From Methylicorpusculum oleiharenae (lineage in GTDB: Bacteria > Pseudomonadota > Gammaproteobacteria > Methylococcales > Methylomonadaceae), in assembly GCF_009828925.2 (NCBI RefSeq), contig NZ_WUTY02000001.1, positions 1,580,492 to 1,644,491 on the forward strand: 64,000 nt of DNA, written 5' to 3'. Each line of letters starts with the position of its first letter. Position 1 is the first letter of the stretch. Below the pieces are notes generated by a model, which was not told the origin of the DNA, did not search any database, and was given only the letters and a program-made list of their open reading frames with translations. Below, one piece after another: positions 1 through 8,528 of the stretch. Made by a program: the position numbers and the translations under genes.

Positions 1-545
1 AACAGAATCTTCCATTAAAATATTGGTTATATATTGCCAATCGAATGGCTTTGTTCTAATTGCGTGATATTGATGACCTCGAAGGATAATAAATATAAGT
101 AGCTTGGTTGGTTTCCTTACTCCTGTAGATCATTATTTAAAGTCATATTCACCAATGGCTTTTTTTGCCTTGTAATCACCTAACAATGTAGAATATTGGT
201 TAAATTGCCTTGATAATTAGAGCTAACAATAGAATTATTGATTAATAGTCAAGGTCGTATCATTATATTCTTTATAATGAATATAATCAAGTATTAATGC
301 TCCCGATTTTATAGAATTAAGATACAGGATCTTCTTCATAATATCCCATTATTTTAGATGTTATAAAGTAATTATATTTTCCTCATTTATAGGTTGGTAA
401 ATATAATTGGGCATTCTCGAAGGTTAAATCAATCATGGAATCAATAATGGGAGTTCAGAGGTTTCGATTATTCTTGCATATGTTAATGCTTTTAGAAATC
501 TTGTTACTATTTCTTTAATTTAAATAGCTTCCAGATTATTTATAG
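1..545. other. AT-rich stretch without a gene
   Basis: This stretch is strongly AT-rich with stops in every frame. I see no credible gene, RNA or clear repeat. It is the left part of an AT-rich accessory region that runs to about 8500 and stops at the inverted repeat of the IS3-family remnant. Confidence 0.6.
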
Positions 546-605
546 TGGGCCTTAAAATCCGGACAGTAGTTTAAGCTATACCCTGTCGAAAATAAGAGGC
601 AGGAA

Positions 606-860
606 ATGAGCGAAAGCAAACGGAAGATATTTACAGGCGCGCAAAAAGCCAAGGTTGCTTTGGAAGCGGTTAGAGGGACGAAGACGATCAATGAAATTGG
701 CCAAGAGATAGTGTGCATCCCACCCAAGTCAGTCAATGGAAAAAGAAATTGCTAGATAATGCCGGTTAATGCGCATAACGATCCAGATCGTCTGTATGCC
801 AAGATAGGGCGGCTGAATATGGAACTGGACTGGCTAAAAAAGTCTGGGATCAGCCTGTAG
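606..860 (+). pseudogene. IS3-family OrfA (helix-turn-helix), frameshifted
   Basis: It starts at ATG 606 after an AGGAA ribosome site. The first part reads MSESKRKIFTGAQKAKVALE, typical of the OrfA helix-turn-helix protein that binds the IS ends. The frame is lost near 708-715. In another frame the expected HPTQVSQWKKKLLDNAG follows, and then the C-terminal LYAKIGRLNMELDWLKK segment, ending at a stop near 858. At least two frame changes are needed to rebuild the family protein, so it is a pseudogene. Confidence 0.75.
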
Positions 861-871
861 AGTTGCTTCAA

Positions 872-1750
872 ACCTGAATAGCAGCCGATGACGAGATAGC
901 GTTATCCACACAATGTCAATTGCTCAAGGTCACGCGTTTCGTGGTGTACGAGCAGAAAATGCGTTTGCTGAAAGCTATTGATGAAGATGAATGTCTGTTG
1001 CTGTGCTTGCTCGACGAAGAATATACGCTGCACCTTTTTTATGGTTCGCGGCGGATGACGAAGTACCTCTGTAGCTGCTGACATGTGGTGAACCGCAAAC
1101 GGGTTCAGCGCTTGATGAGAACGCTGGGGTTGGCAGACATGGCGCCCGGCCCTAACACCAGCAAGCCGCATCCGCAACATAAGACTTATCCGTATCTATT
1201 GAGGGGCGTCGACATCATTCGGCCCAACCAGTCGTGGAGTGCCGACATCACCTATATTCGGTTGCCGCGCGGCTTTGTCTATCTGGTGGCGATCATCGAC
1301 GGGTACAGCCGCAAGATGCTGTCATGGTGATTGTCGAACACGATGGATGCCGGGTTTTGCGTGGACTGTTTGGAAGAAGCCATCAAGGCCTATGGAATGC
1401 CCTAGATCTTCAATAGTGACCAGGGACACCAGTGACGCTTTCACTGGCGTACTGATCGAGCACGGTATTACTACGATCAGCATGGATGGACAAGGCCGGG
1501 CTCTGGACAATATTTTTGTCGAGCGGCTATGGCAACGGTGAAATACGAAGAAGTGTATTTGAAGCGGCACGGTAGCCATCAGGAATTGTTGATGGGCTTG
1601 GCTCGCTACTTCATGTTTTACAGCGAGAAGCGGCTGCATCAATCGTTGGCTTACAAAACGCCAGAGGTGGTGTATCGAACGGCCGCGGGCGGGGGTGCCA
1701 AGATTGTGGATAAATTTAACGAGGCGACGGAAGCGTCAGCTCTTGTGTAG
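872..1750 (+). pseudogene. IS3-family OrfB (DDE integrase), multiply broken
   Basis: One frame reads from about 884 through DDEIALSTQCQLLKVTR and GSRRMTKYL, meets a TGA near 1078, and continues in the same frame as NRKRVQRLMRTLGLADMAP. The first catalytic segment WSADITYIRLPRGFVYLVAI, with the first Asp of the DDE triad, lies around 1235-1300. After a stop at about 1330 the reading continues in other frames, with the EAIKAYG and DGQGRALDNIFVERLW segments and a last piece, SEKRLHQSLAYKTPEVVY, ending at 1750. With a nonsense codon and at least two frameshifts the integrase is dead. Confidence 0.8.
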
Positions 1751-1834
1751 AAGAATTGGGACAGCGCCTTCAGCTGGAGTGTGAACAGGGCTCTATCTTA
1801 AACGGAGTAATAATTTGTCTGGACAATGAGGGCA

Positions 1835-2493
1835 CTTTAACAGCACGACTCATTGATTTAAATATTCAGCGCCAGCATGATTAAAACAACTTCAAAAATT
1901 GCCGGAAAATATTTTTTGGAGTAATGAACTATTGACAATTGTCGGAGTATTAAAAAGGATATCGGTGGGCTAATAACTTTGGTTTTAAATGATTCAGAAT
2001 TGACTTATATCAATCACGGGGTATGTATATAAAACACCACTCCCTTGCTTCATGATTTTGCGAATGGGGTCTATTTTGATACCCTCTTTATTGATTTGTT
2101 ATACTCTTATTAGTTATTGTTTTAATTTTATTTAAATCAATAAGTTGGGGTAAATAAGAGCTGTTATTTTGGTATGGTTAAGTATGTCGAAAACCTAGCA
2201 TACAGATATAAACCACCATAATAATCAATACGAATTAATAACTTAGCGCTATGGTTGATTAGTGGTTGTCAATGTGTTATGTAAAGTAAGAATGACGATT
2301 ATCAACACGAAGGTCGTAATTCCTGGTCGAGAAATTATCGATCAACCTACTTTGCTGGACGCGTGGCGAGTATTAAAACAGCCGCTGGGGTAGGGGCGCT
2401 CTCTTTTTTGCCGGTCGAGAGATTGCTTGCAAATCCCGCAAGTCTTATTTTAATATTTGCGTCATATACTTCGACTTTGGTCATGATGGCTGA
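1835..2493. other. AT-rich intergenic stretch
   Basis: No credible coding sequence. A 33-codon frame at 2292-2393 opens with ATG but has no visible ribosome site and resembles nothing I recognise; it could be a remnant. No RNA gene or strong hairpin is evident. Confidence 0.5.
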
Positions 2494-2808
2494 TTAATTT
2501 AAAATTGATTGCGCATCAAACATTACCTGCCATAACCTCATGTAAATATCGTGCCGATAGTTGCTTTTTACTGAGCTTTTAAAATTCGGATAATCTAGTG
2601 ACTCAACAATCTCAGAAATTGCTTGTCTGACATCATTTCTAGGTAGAAAGGCCCTATAAAAATAATCAGCATCCGGAGTCTTTGTTACCTTTGCGTGTGG
2701 AAAAACGGCCTCAACATCTCCCTTCAATCTACCCCTCACTAACAAAGTTTCCTTGTTGGTTTGATCAGCAACAATAGACAAAAAAGAGTCTTTTTTAACA
2801 ATCCACAT
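2494..2808 (-). CDS. Small conserved hypothetical protein (104 aa)
   Basis: An uninterrupted 104-residue frame starting MWIVKKDSFLSIVADQTNKE. The layout matches a small uncharacterised family found in scattered, often mobile, bacterial regions: an MWIVKKDSF-type opening, a central GDVEAVFPHAKV and PDADYFYRAF segment, and a C-terminal NFKSSVKS...HDIYMRLWQVMFDAQ. There is no signal peptide or membrane segment, and it is mixed alpha/beta by composition. No function can be assigned. It stands alone, with no operon partner on its strand within 450 bases. That it is a real gene rests on its protein-like composition and remembered family resemblance. Confidence 0.65.
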   Translation of the reverse strand: MWIVKKDSFLSIVADQTNKETLLVRGRLKGDVEAVFPHAKVTKTPDADYFYRAFLPRNDVRQAISEIVESLDYPNFKSSVKSNYRHDIYMRLWQVMFDAQSILN

Positions 2809-3152
2809 CGTGTATTTTCCCGCTTTTCAGCATTAGCTCTTAAGAAAAGCCGTCAATCGACCTGGTAAAGTATTTTTCAGGTCTGGTTTTCCTTTGATTT
2901 CATCCATTGCCAGGTGTTAATTTAGCGATATGTTTCGTTTAGTACAGAACTTTTGGATCCATTGAATTGTAGTAAAATTAGAAATATCTGGGTGATTTCG
3001 CTTATCTATTGCACTATATTTTCCAATGCGTATTACATTACAGTATATTTTTTAAAGTACACGTCATGAGTAGGTAATAATTTCGGCAGTATAGAATTCA
3101 AACTTCTGCTCTATGCCATACAGGGCATTATTTTACTGCTATGCGAGAAAAT

Positions 3153-3177
3153 ATGGGCAACATGAATGCCCATTTTA
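3153..3177. terminator. Hairpin, possible terminator of the amidohydrolase gene
   Basis: A perfect 7-bp stem, ATGGGCA / TGCCCAT, with a 7-base loop, followed by TTTT on the plus strand and ATTTT on the minus strand. It lies about 105 bases beyond the stop of the minus-strand gene at 3282 and is the only strong hairpin in the 2809-3281 gap. The rest of that gap is AT-rich and empty. Confidence 0.4.
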
Positions 3178-3281
3178 CTTTCAATATAAAGATCAAGCGA
3201 TCGTTGGAATGTCACAAAAAATAATTAGCTTAAAAACTGAATCGGTGTTAGGTTGAGCCAGAATATGAATTATTAATGCTA

Positions 3282-4010
3282 CTAACTATTCGCTTCATAT
3301 TTTTTTATTATATCCAATACATTGTATATTATATTATTTATATAACTATATTCCTCAGCAGGCCTATCTAAGTATAATTTTCGATTTACTTCAATCATGA
3401 TTGATTTTAAGTTATTTGTTACATTATAATGTAATATTGGCACTATGGTGCCTGAGAATGGGTTGTTGACATGTGTAATAAATTCTTTTTTTTCTAAATA
3501 ATTCTTAATTGAATTTATTAATTCTACTGGCGTATGAAATTCATTCATCCCTATACAAAAATGTGGCCTATTAACATCTTGATCAAATTCATGTGGTAAT
3601 GGTTCGTCAGAAAAGCTGTGGCAATCAACAATAACTACTTTATGATATAATTCTAATGATAAATTACACTTCTTATTTAATTCTTTGTGGTGAGGGATAT
3701 AATAATGATTAAGTATATGTTCCCTTTCCTCATGAGATATATTTCTAAGCGGCCCGCCAAAACTATCAATCGTATAACAAATGCCGTGTCCTTTTTCTTC
3801 CATAGGTTCATTAACAATAAATCGCTCTACATCACAGAATAATCGTGAATATTTAAACATAATAATCTCTGATGCTTCATGACTAAATAAATCATCTGTG
3901 TGCCAATCTGTCATTCTTAACAAATCTTCTTCAATGCATTTTAAGAACTTAATGCTATCTGGGAATTTAATTGCACTATGTGGAATATGTAATATCATAT
4001 TATTTGCCAA
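3282..4010 (-). CDS. N-formylglutamate amidohydrolase family protein
   Basis: A 242-residue protein that reads as a member of the N-formylglutamate amidohydrolase family (FGase, zinc-dependent). Family members hydrolyse N-formyl-L-glutamate to glutamate and formate, the last step of one histidine degradation route. Visible features are LHIPHSA near the N-terminus (a metal-site His motif), TDWHTDDLF, SRLFCDVERFIVNEP, and VDCHSFSDEPLP, with a probable catalytic/metal His. A late IMIEVNRKLYLD carries the conserved Glu. Length suits the family. No other histidine-utilisation gene is nearby and it sits alone in the AT-rich accessory region, so the real substrate may differ. There is no signal peptide, so it is probably cytoplasmic. 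Confidence 0.8.
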   Translation of the reverse strand: MANNMILHIPHSAIKFPDSIKFLKCIEEDLLRMTDWHTDDLFSHEASEIIMFKYSRLFCDVERFIVNEPMEEKGHGICYTIDSFGGPLRNISHEEREHILNHYYIPHHKELNKKCNLSLELYHKVVIVDCHSFSDEPLPHEFDQDVNRPHFCIGMNEFHTPVELINSIKNYLEKKEFITHVNNPFSGTIVPILHYNVTNNLKSIMIEVNRKLYLDRPAEEYSYINNIIYNVLDIIKKYEANS

Positions 4011-4244
4011 ATTTGCACTTCGTTAAATCCTATTGATAATCTCTACTTTGTAGAAGAAGATGATTGTCATCACAATTTGATACATCCCTTTTATGTATTT
4101 ACAAAAACCGCTGATCAACAAGAATTTGACTTAACACAAAGATCCTCTCTAACCACCCTTTGGGTAAATCCAATAGTCAAGCTCAATTTTTCGGGAATTT
4201 AACATCTTAAATACTTGTTAATCGATAGGGTTATTTTAAATAGA

Positions 4245-4267
4245 TAATCGTCATAATATGTCGTTTA
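4245..4267. promoter_or_regulatory. Operator candidate 1, upstream of the WYL regulator
   Basis: Half-sites TAATCG (4245-4250) and CGTTTA (4262-4267) are separated by 11 bases that end in ATAATATGT. The same architecture, with nearly the same spacer end (ACAATATGT), recurs at 5435-5457 on the other side of the regulator gene. It lies 62 bases before the ATG of the WYL protein, where an autoregulatory site would be expected. The 13-base core AATATGTCGTTTA is identical in both copies. Confidence 0.6.
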
Positions 4268-4328
4268 TATAAACTAAGTTATAACTTTTCTTAAGCCCAA
4301 TTTATTACGTCAGATGAGGTAATGCGTT

Positions 4329-5348
4329 ATGAGTGATCAGTTTTACCGTAAACTGCAAATCCTCCAATGGATCCCTCGGTATCCAGGCCGTATTACCGTT
4401 GATCAGCTTGAACAAAAAATGCTTGATTACGGCGTTGAGGTTTCACTACGAACGCTGCAACGCGACATAGAAACGCTGAGTGTGCTGTTTACAGGTCTGA
4501 TCAGCCAACGTTACAGAGATCACAGTGTTGGCTGGTATTGGTCGGTCGATGCGCCGTTGTTAACTTTGACGGGCATGACGATTCATCAAGCGCTATCGTT
4601 CAGCTTGATTAAAAAATTTCTCAGCCCTTTATTTCCCTCGACCACTTTGAATGAACTTCAGCCCTTTTTTGAGCAAGCTGAAGCATTATTGAACAATCTC
4701 AACGATAACCCTTTACGCAAATGGCCGAACAAAATTGCGGTTGTCCATCCGCCTCATCCAAGGACCTTGCCAACCGTTCAACCAGCGGTACACCAAGCAG
4801 TGTCGGAAGCCTTAATAACCGAACACCAACTCCAGATTATTTTCAAACGTACCGGCACCCTGAATAAAAGCTATCTATTAAATGCATTAGGCCTTCTTCT
4901 GCGCGGCTCAATACAATACTTAATTGCCACCAAGGTAGAGACGGGAGAAATAAGACTATTCCCGCTTCATCAAATCCTTGAGGCTACAGTCGAAAAAGCC
5001 CCCATCGACGGCCCTGCCGATTATGACTTAAACGCATTGATCGATGATAACGCGATGGATTATGATTGGATAGAAGGCGGTAGCGCCCCAAGGATACGGT
5101 TAAAACTGCGTATTAACCGCAGACTTGCCGATCACTTGATACTCATGCCTTTAACGCCCCATCAACTCATTGAGGACTATGACGCCTCTCATAAGCTATT
5201 GACTGCAAACCTCTATGTGACCGACTCGCTCAGGACATGGCTGATTCAGCATGCCGACCGTGCCGAGATAATCCACCCGCAAAAATTAAGAAACGAGATT
5301 ATCAAAAAGATTCAGAACATGGCGAATCACTATGGGATTAACCGGTGA
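4329..5348 (+). CDS. WYL-domain transcriptional regulator
   Basis: A 339-residue protein. The N-terminal 60 residues form a winged helix-turn-helix of the HTH_11/DeoR-like kind (KLQILQWIPRYPGRITVDQL, then SLRTLQRDIETLS, the likely recognition helix). A middle segment follows, then a WYL-type ligand-sensing region (about 155-240: ALITEHQLQIIFKRTG, LNALGLLLRGSIQYLIAT, IRLFPLHQI) and a C-terminal WCX-like extension. WYL regulators bind nucleotide- or nucleic-acid-like ligands and control DNA repair, phage defence or CRISPR genes in many bacteria; here the target is unknown. Start ATG 4329 follows GAGGTAATGCGTT. Two matching palindromes flank the gene, which suggests it represses itself and the small gene at 5519. 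Confidence 0.85.
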   Translation: MSDQFYRKLQILQWIPRYPGRITVDQLEQKMLDYGVEVSLRTLQRDIETLSVLFTGLISQRYRDHSVGWYWSVDAPLLTLTGMTIHQALSFSLIKKFLSPLFPSTTLNELQPFFEQAEALLNNLNDNPLRKWPNKIAVVHPPHPRTLPTVQPAVHQAVSEALITEHQLQIIFKRTGTLNKSYLLNALGLLLRGSIQYLIATKVETGEIRLFPLHQILEATVEKAPIDGPADYDLNALIDDNAMDYDWIEGGSAPRIRLKLRINRRLADHLILMPLTPHQLIEDYDASHKLLTANLYVTDSLRTWLIQHADRAEIIHPQKLRNEIIKKIQNMANHYGINR

Positions 5349-5386
5349 ATCACACTTTGACAATCAAGAGCTGGCAAAACCCACCT

Positions 5387-5406
5387 TGTGTGAGTCAATT
5401 CACACA
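5387..5406. terminator. Perfect 7-bp hairpin after the WYL gene
   Basis: TGTGTGA and TCACACA separated by GTCAAT, starting 38 bases after the WYL stop codon. There is no U-tract, so it may be a weak terminator or a protein-binding palindrome. Confidence 0.3.
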
Positions 5407-5434
5407 CTAAAACAATTCATCTAACCCGCGATTA

Positions 5435-5457
5435 TAAACGGCACAATATGTCGTTTA
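5435..5457. promoter_or_regulatory. Operator candidate 2, upstream of the 56-aa gene
   Basis: A perfect inverted repeat, TAAACG (5435-5440) and CGTTTA (5452-5457), with an 11-base spacer ending ACAATATGT. It is the same motif as at 4245-4267 and lies about 60 bases before the ATG at 5519, nearly the distance seen at the WYL gene. This is the strongest evidence that the WYL protein controls the downstream small gene. Confidence 0.65.
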
Positions 5458-5518
5458 CTGGCTTTACAATTTTTCAATGAGAGCACAAACCAACCCTTAA
5501 TTCTGATTGGAGAACGTG

Positions 5519-5689
5519 ATGAACACTAATAAGACCTATGTGGTAAAAATGATCCGCATCGACCATCATGCCGGCCCTAACGCAACGCTCTCGATTCAAG
5601 TGAGCGCACCCAACGACAGAACGGCAAAACTGATCGCAGAAAGCCAATGCCACGGCTATCGAGCCACGAGTGCTGGCCGTGCCTTGTAA
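5519..5689 (+). CDS. 56-aa small protein, probable WYL target
   Basis: A short protein, MNTNKTYVVKMIRIDHHAGP..., ending SAGRAL. I choose ATG 5519 over the in-frame ATG at 5507 because GGAG at 5510-5513 gives normal spacing to 5519. The pattern is a beta strand, a polar loop, a second strand (ATLSIQVSAPND), an amphipathic helix (RTAKLIAESQCHGY) and a short last strand. Small proteins of this beta-beta-alpha-beta type occur as uncharacterised accessory genes. No catalytic motif, signal peptide or membrane segment is visible. The operator copy 60 bases upstream ties it to the WYL regulator. Function unknown. Confidence 0.6.
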   Translation: MNTNKTYVVKMIRIDHHAGPNATLSIQVSAPNDRTAKLIAESQCHGYRATSAGRAL

Positions 5690-5864
5690 GCTTAATTATT
5701 GATGATAAGCATCGAATACCTTAAATCTCGTTTTAAAATGGAGACAGATTTCGATATCTATTTCTCTAAGATTGCAAGTTTTGAAAGATGACTATAAACG
5801 GAGATAGAATAATCCTGCTGGTCATCATTCCTTAGGGCATTGTCATTTTTTTGGAGAAAACTCT

Positions 5865-6176
5865 GTGGCTAAATGGACTGAATTACAATTACAACACGCT
5901 CATCAACACAGCTTTAGGAATGAAGCAAGCATCAATTCTTCTTATATTTGCGGTTGTTTCCATTGCTTATCGATTTTTAAATCATCAAGTATTAATCCTG
6001 ACGATATTATTCTTGAAAACGATGGTGTTGGTACTGTTTGGTGTCCAGAATGCGGTATTGATTCTGTAACTGGAGACAGTATTGGCATAAGAATAAACCT
6101 TGGCTTTTTAAACGCAATGGAAGCCTATTATTTTACCTCCAAAAACGATCCATGGGATCCTAATGCAGAATATTGA
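5865..6176 (+). CDS. 103-aa protein with two Cys pairs (probable zinc protein)
   Basis: It starts at GTG 5865, eight bases after a GGAGAA ribosome site at 5853. The sequence has CGCFHC early (about residues 29-34) and WCPECGIDSVTG later (about 59-70), a CxxC/CPxC arrangement typical of a zinc ribbon. The layout (helical N-terminus with HAHQHSF, Cys pair, acidic stretch, CPxCGIDSV, short C-terminal helix LGFLNAMEAYYF) matches a small uncharacterised cytoplasmic family. It has no membrane segment. It follows the WYL-linked small gene by 175 bases on the same strand and may be co-transcribed, but no terminator or promoter between them is clear. Confidence 0.7.
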   Translation: MAKWTELQLQHAHQHSFRNEASINSSYICGCFHCLSIFKSSSINPDDIILENDGVGTVWCPECGIDSVTGDSIGIRINLGFLNAMEAYYFTSKNDPWDPNAEY

Positions 6177-7089
6177 ATGACTCGTTGGCTAAAAAATTAC
6201 TTTAGTTTTGAGGGAAGTTTTCTAGCATTATGTGTTTATCGGTATTTCAAAATTTAGGAATTGGATTAATGGGCAAATTTCTTAATTAATTTAGTCATTG
6301 ATATAAATATATAGATTTAATATACTTAAAATTAAGATTATATAAAATATAATTCAATATTTCAGAAAAACTATATTTCTGATTTTATCGCTTGTTTAGA
6401 TGATAACTGATTTTTTAAGCTTTGAGTCTTTTCATTCTTCCAAAAATATAAACTAACTATTTAGCTGTCTCTCATTCAATAAATAATTCAAAAAATTATT
6501 TATTGAGAGCAGCAAGTTAAATTATTTTATTTAAAGTTAATATACTTAACCGTATATCTGAAAATGTGTCGGTAAGATGATCTACAGACCCCCGCCTACT
6601 TTGCATTTCTTGCTAAAATAACATGGTTTAATTATCAAATTCCTTACTTATGTTTGCAATTGTTCATCTTGCTATTTATAAGACATTAATATAGGGTATA
6701 TAGGATAGTATTCAAAATGTAATATGACAACAGGTATATTAATAATATATAACTGAAGTTTCCCAATAATTTCAAAAACGGACAGTCATTATGCTTGGGC
6801 TGCAGGAATTATCGATGGAGTCTGTGTAAACGGTGGCAAACCTATTAAATATTAATAAAGCACTGTTCGCGTAAGGCTGAGGCGTCATTCCGGCAGGGAT
6901 CGCCTGGTTCCAGGGTACAAGGACTTGCTACAGCTCTGCCTTCCATGGCTTCTGGTTTCCGGCAATCCCTGCCGGAATGACGGTAACTATATAATGCAAA
7001 AGAAGCTCTCTAACAAGCCTGAACAACCTTAAAAAACAGGGAAACTTCAGATTTATAATCCAATTATAATAAATAATGTGGTGCTTATC
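6177..7089. other. AT-rich gap with one MITE-like repeat
   Basis: More than 900 bases without a credible gene. The only structured part is the inverted repeat at 6883-6982, listed separately. The rest is AT-rich with many stops. Confidence 0.5.
6883..6982. repeat. 100-bp MITE-like element with perfect 18-bp ends
   Basis: The left arm CGTCATTCCGGCAGGGAT (6883-6900) is the exact reverse complement of the right arm ATCCCTGCCGGAATGACG (6965-6982). The 64-base centre is GC-richer than the AT-rich surroundings. A related right arm recurs at 33257-33280. Elements with this CCGGAATGACG-type end are widespread non-autonomous repeats in proteobacteria. Confidence 0.8.
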
Positions 7090-8121
7090 ATGGCAATTTA
7101 TAAGCGTGAGTCAGGTATATATTTTGTTCAATTTATGTACAAAGGGAAGAACTACATTCATTCAAGCCATAGTAAAGACAAAAAGGTCGCCGTGGCCCTT
7201 GAGCATAAACTTAAAAGTGATTTGATTAATCAGGATGTATTAGGGGTATTACCAAAAATACCCCTATATGATGCATTAGGTTTTTACATAAAAGAACGCC
7301 AAAATTCTTCCAACATTAAAACGTTGATATGCAATAACAATCATATTAAGTCTTACTTTGATAATAAAAATATTCACGAAATAACTAATGTTGACATTAA
7401 TAAATTTAACGAAAAACTGAATCATTTATCCCCTGGAACAAGACGTAATATATTTTCAGTATTGAATGGTGCTGTTAAGAAGGCTGGACTATTAGGCTAT
7501 AAAATACCTAATTTAATTATGCCTAGCTTACCAAAGCCTAAAGGCCGTTTAAGTATTTTAAGCAAGGAAGACGAAGTCAAGCTGTTAGAGTATTTGAATC
7601 CAAAGAACCGTGTGGGTAAGGGTAATCATTGGGGGGACATTCAAGATAATTATGATTTATGTTTGATTTTATTGGATACAGGCATGAGGTGGAATGAAGC
7701 TTGCAAACTCGAGTGGGCTTTCATTGATATTTCAAACAAACAGATACATTTATATCGTTCCAAGACTAATAATGAAACCACGCTGGGAATGACTGACAGG
7801 ACGTTAGATATATTAACCAGACGGTTTGAAAATCGTTCAACGGCCTGGGTTTTTCCTAACAGAAGCTTAACAAGCCATAGAATTAATCCATCAGGTGCTA
7901 TAAGACGTGCCTTAGACAATGCAGGGCTAACTAACGTATGTGTTCATTCCTTACGCCACACCTACGCTTCTAGGTTGGTTCAGAATGGTGGAAGTCTTCA
8001 GGAAGTTAGTTATCTATTGGGGCATTCAAATATTTCAACCACCATGATATACAGTCATTTAGATAAAAATGCTACCAGTTCTAAGGCTGCTAATATTATC
8101 AATCAATACAATCAAAAATAA
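7090..8121 (+). CDS. Tyrosine recombinase / phage-type integrase
   Basis: An intact 343-residue site-specific recombinase. The N-terminal arm region (MAIYKRESGIYFVQFMYKGK) and SAM-like core-binding domain (about 60-150) precede the catalytic domain. Active-site residues are visible: Arg in DTGMRWNEACKLEW, Lys in HLYRSKTNNE, the HxxR motif in VHSLRHTYASRLV, His in SYLLGHSNIS, and nucleophile Tyr in TTMIYSHLDK. I start at ATG 7090; GTG codons at 7078 and 7081 are possible but less likely. It lies at the right edge of the AT-rich region, 400 bases before core gene uvrB, as expected for a genomic-island integrase. The island's attachment sites could not be identified. Confidence 0.9.
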   Translation: MAIYKRESGIYFVQFMYKGKNYIHSSHSKDKKVAVALEHKLKSDLINQDVLGVLPKIPLYDALGFYIKERQNSSNIKTLICNNNHIKSYFDNKNIHEITNVDINKFNEKLNHLSPGTRRNIFSVLNGAVKKAGLLGYKIPNLIMPSLPKPKGRLSILSKEDEVKLLEYLNPKNRVGKGNHWGDIQDNYDLCLILLDTGMRWNEACKLEWAFIDISNKQIHLYRSKTNNETTLGMTDRTLDILTRRFENRSTAWVFPNRSLTSHRINPSGAIRRALDNAGLTNVCVHSLRHTYASRLVQNGGSLQEVSYLLGHSNISTTMIYSHLDKNATSSKAANIINQYNQK

Positions 8122-8528
8122 TCATTAAATCAGATGGTTAGAAAAGGTTAAAGAAGGTTGGTAGTGATAGAAAAAAGATAGAAATCTGGTGGTGATTATA
8201 GACATTTATAAGCAATTAAATACCTTAAGTATTTGATAAGTCTAATAAAAAAGTAAATAATGCTCCCGCTCATAGTTTTCCGTTAATTGATGGTTTAAAA
8301 CTGCTGGTAACGTATTGTGTGAGTGTTGGGTGTTGAAAACCGCTTGCGAAGTCATTTTGCCTTGAGTTGATAAAATTGAGTATGACGATTAAGTCTTTGG
8401 GATCAAAGGTTATAAGTAAACAGTAAATCCTTGACTCAACTTACCCTTCATTAAGCGGCGATTATAACCCATGTATAATGGCTTGCTAACACATTATCCA
8501 TTAAATAGCGCATGAGATTTTTAGTCCA
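8122..8528. other. Island/core junction and uvrB promoter region
   Basis: No gene. The composition shifts from AT-rich to core-like across this gap, so an attachment site may lie here. A possible sigma-70 promoter for uvrB is TTAAGC (8451-8456), a 17-base spacer, and TATAAT (8474-8479), about 50 bases before the uvrB start. Confidence 0.4.

Larger units (their letters stand above)
546..1834 (+). mobile_element. Decayed IS3-family insertion sequence
   Basis: An element of about 1.29 kb, typical of IS3-family length, with two broken reading frames in orfA-orfB order. Imperfect terminal inverted repeats can be matched. The left end begins TGGGCCTTAAAATCCGGACA at 546. The right end at 1816-1834, read on the minus strand, runs TGCCCTCATTGTCCAGACA. 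Both reading frames are interrupted, so the copy cannot transpose by itself. I see no convincing target-site duplication. The exact group within IS3 is not assigned. Confidence 0.75.

Noticed and set aside
2292-2393. 33-codon frame starting ATG
   Set aside because: No ribosome site and no recognised family; could be chance or a remnant.
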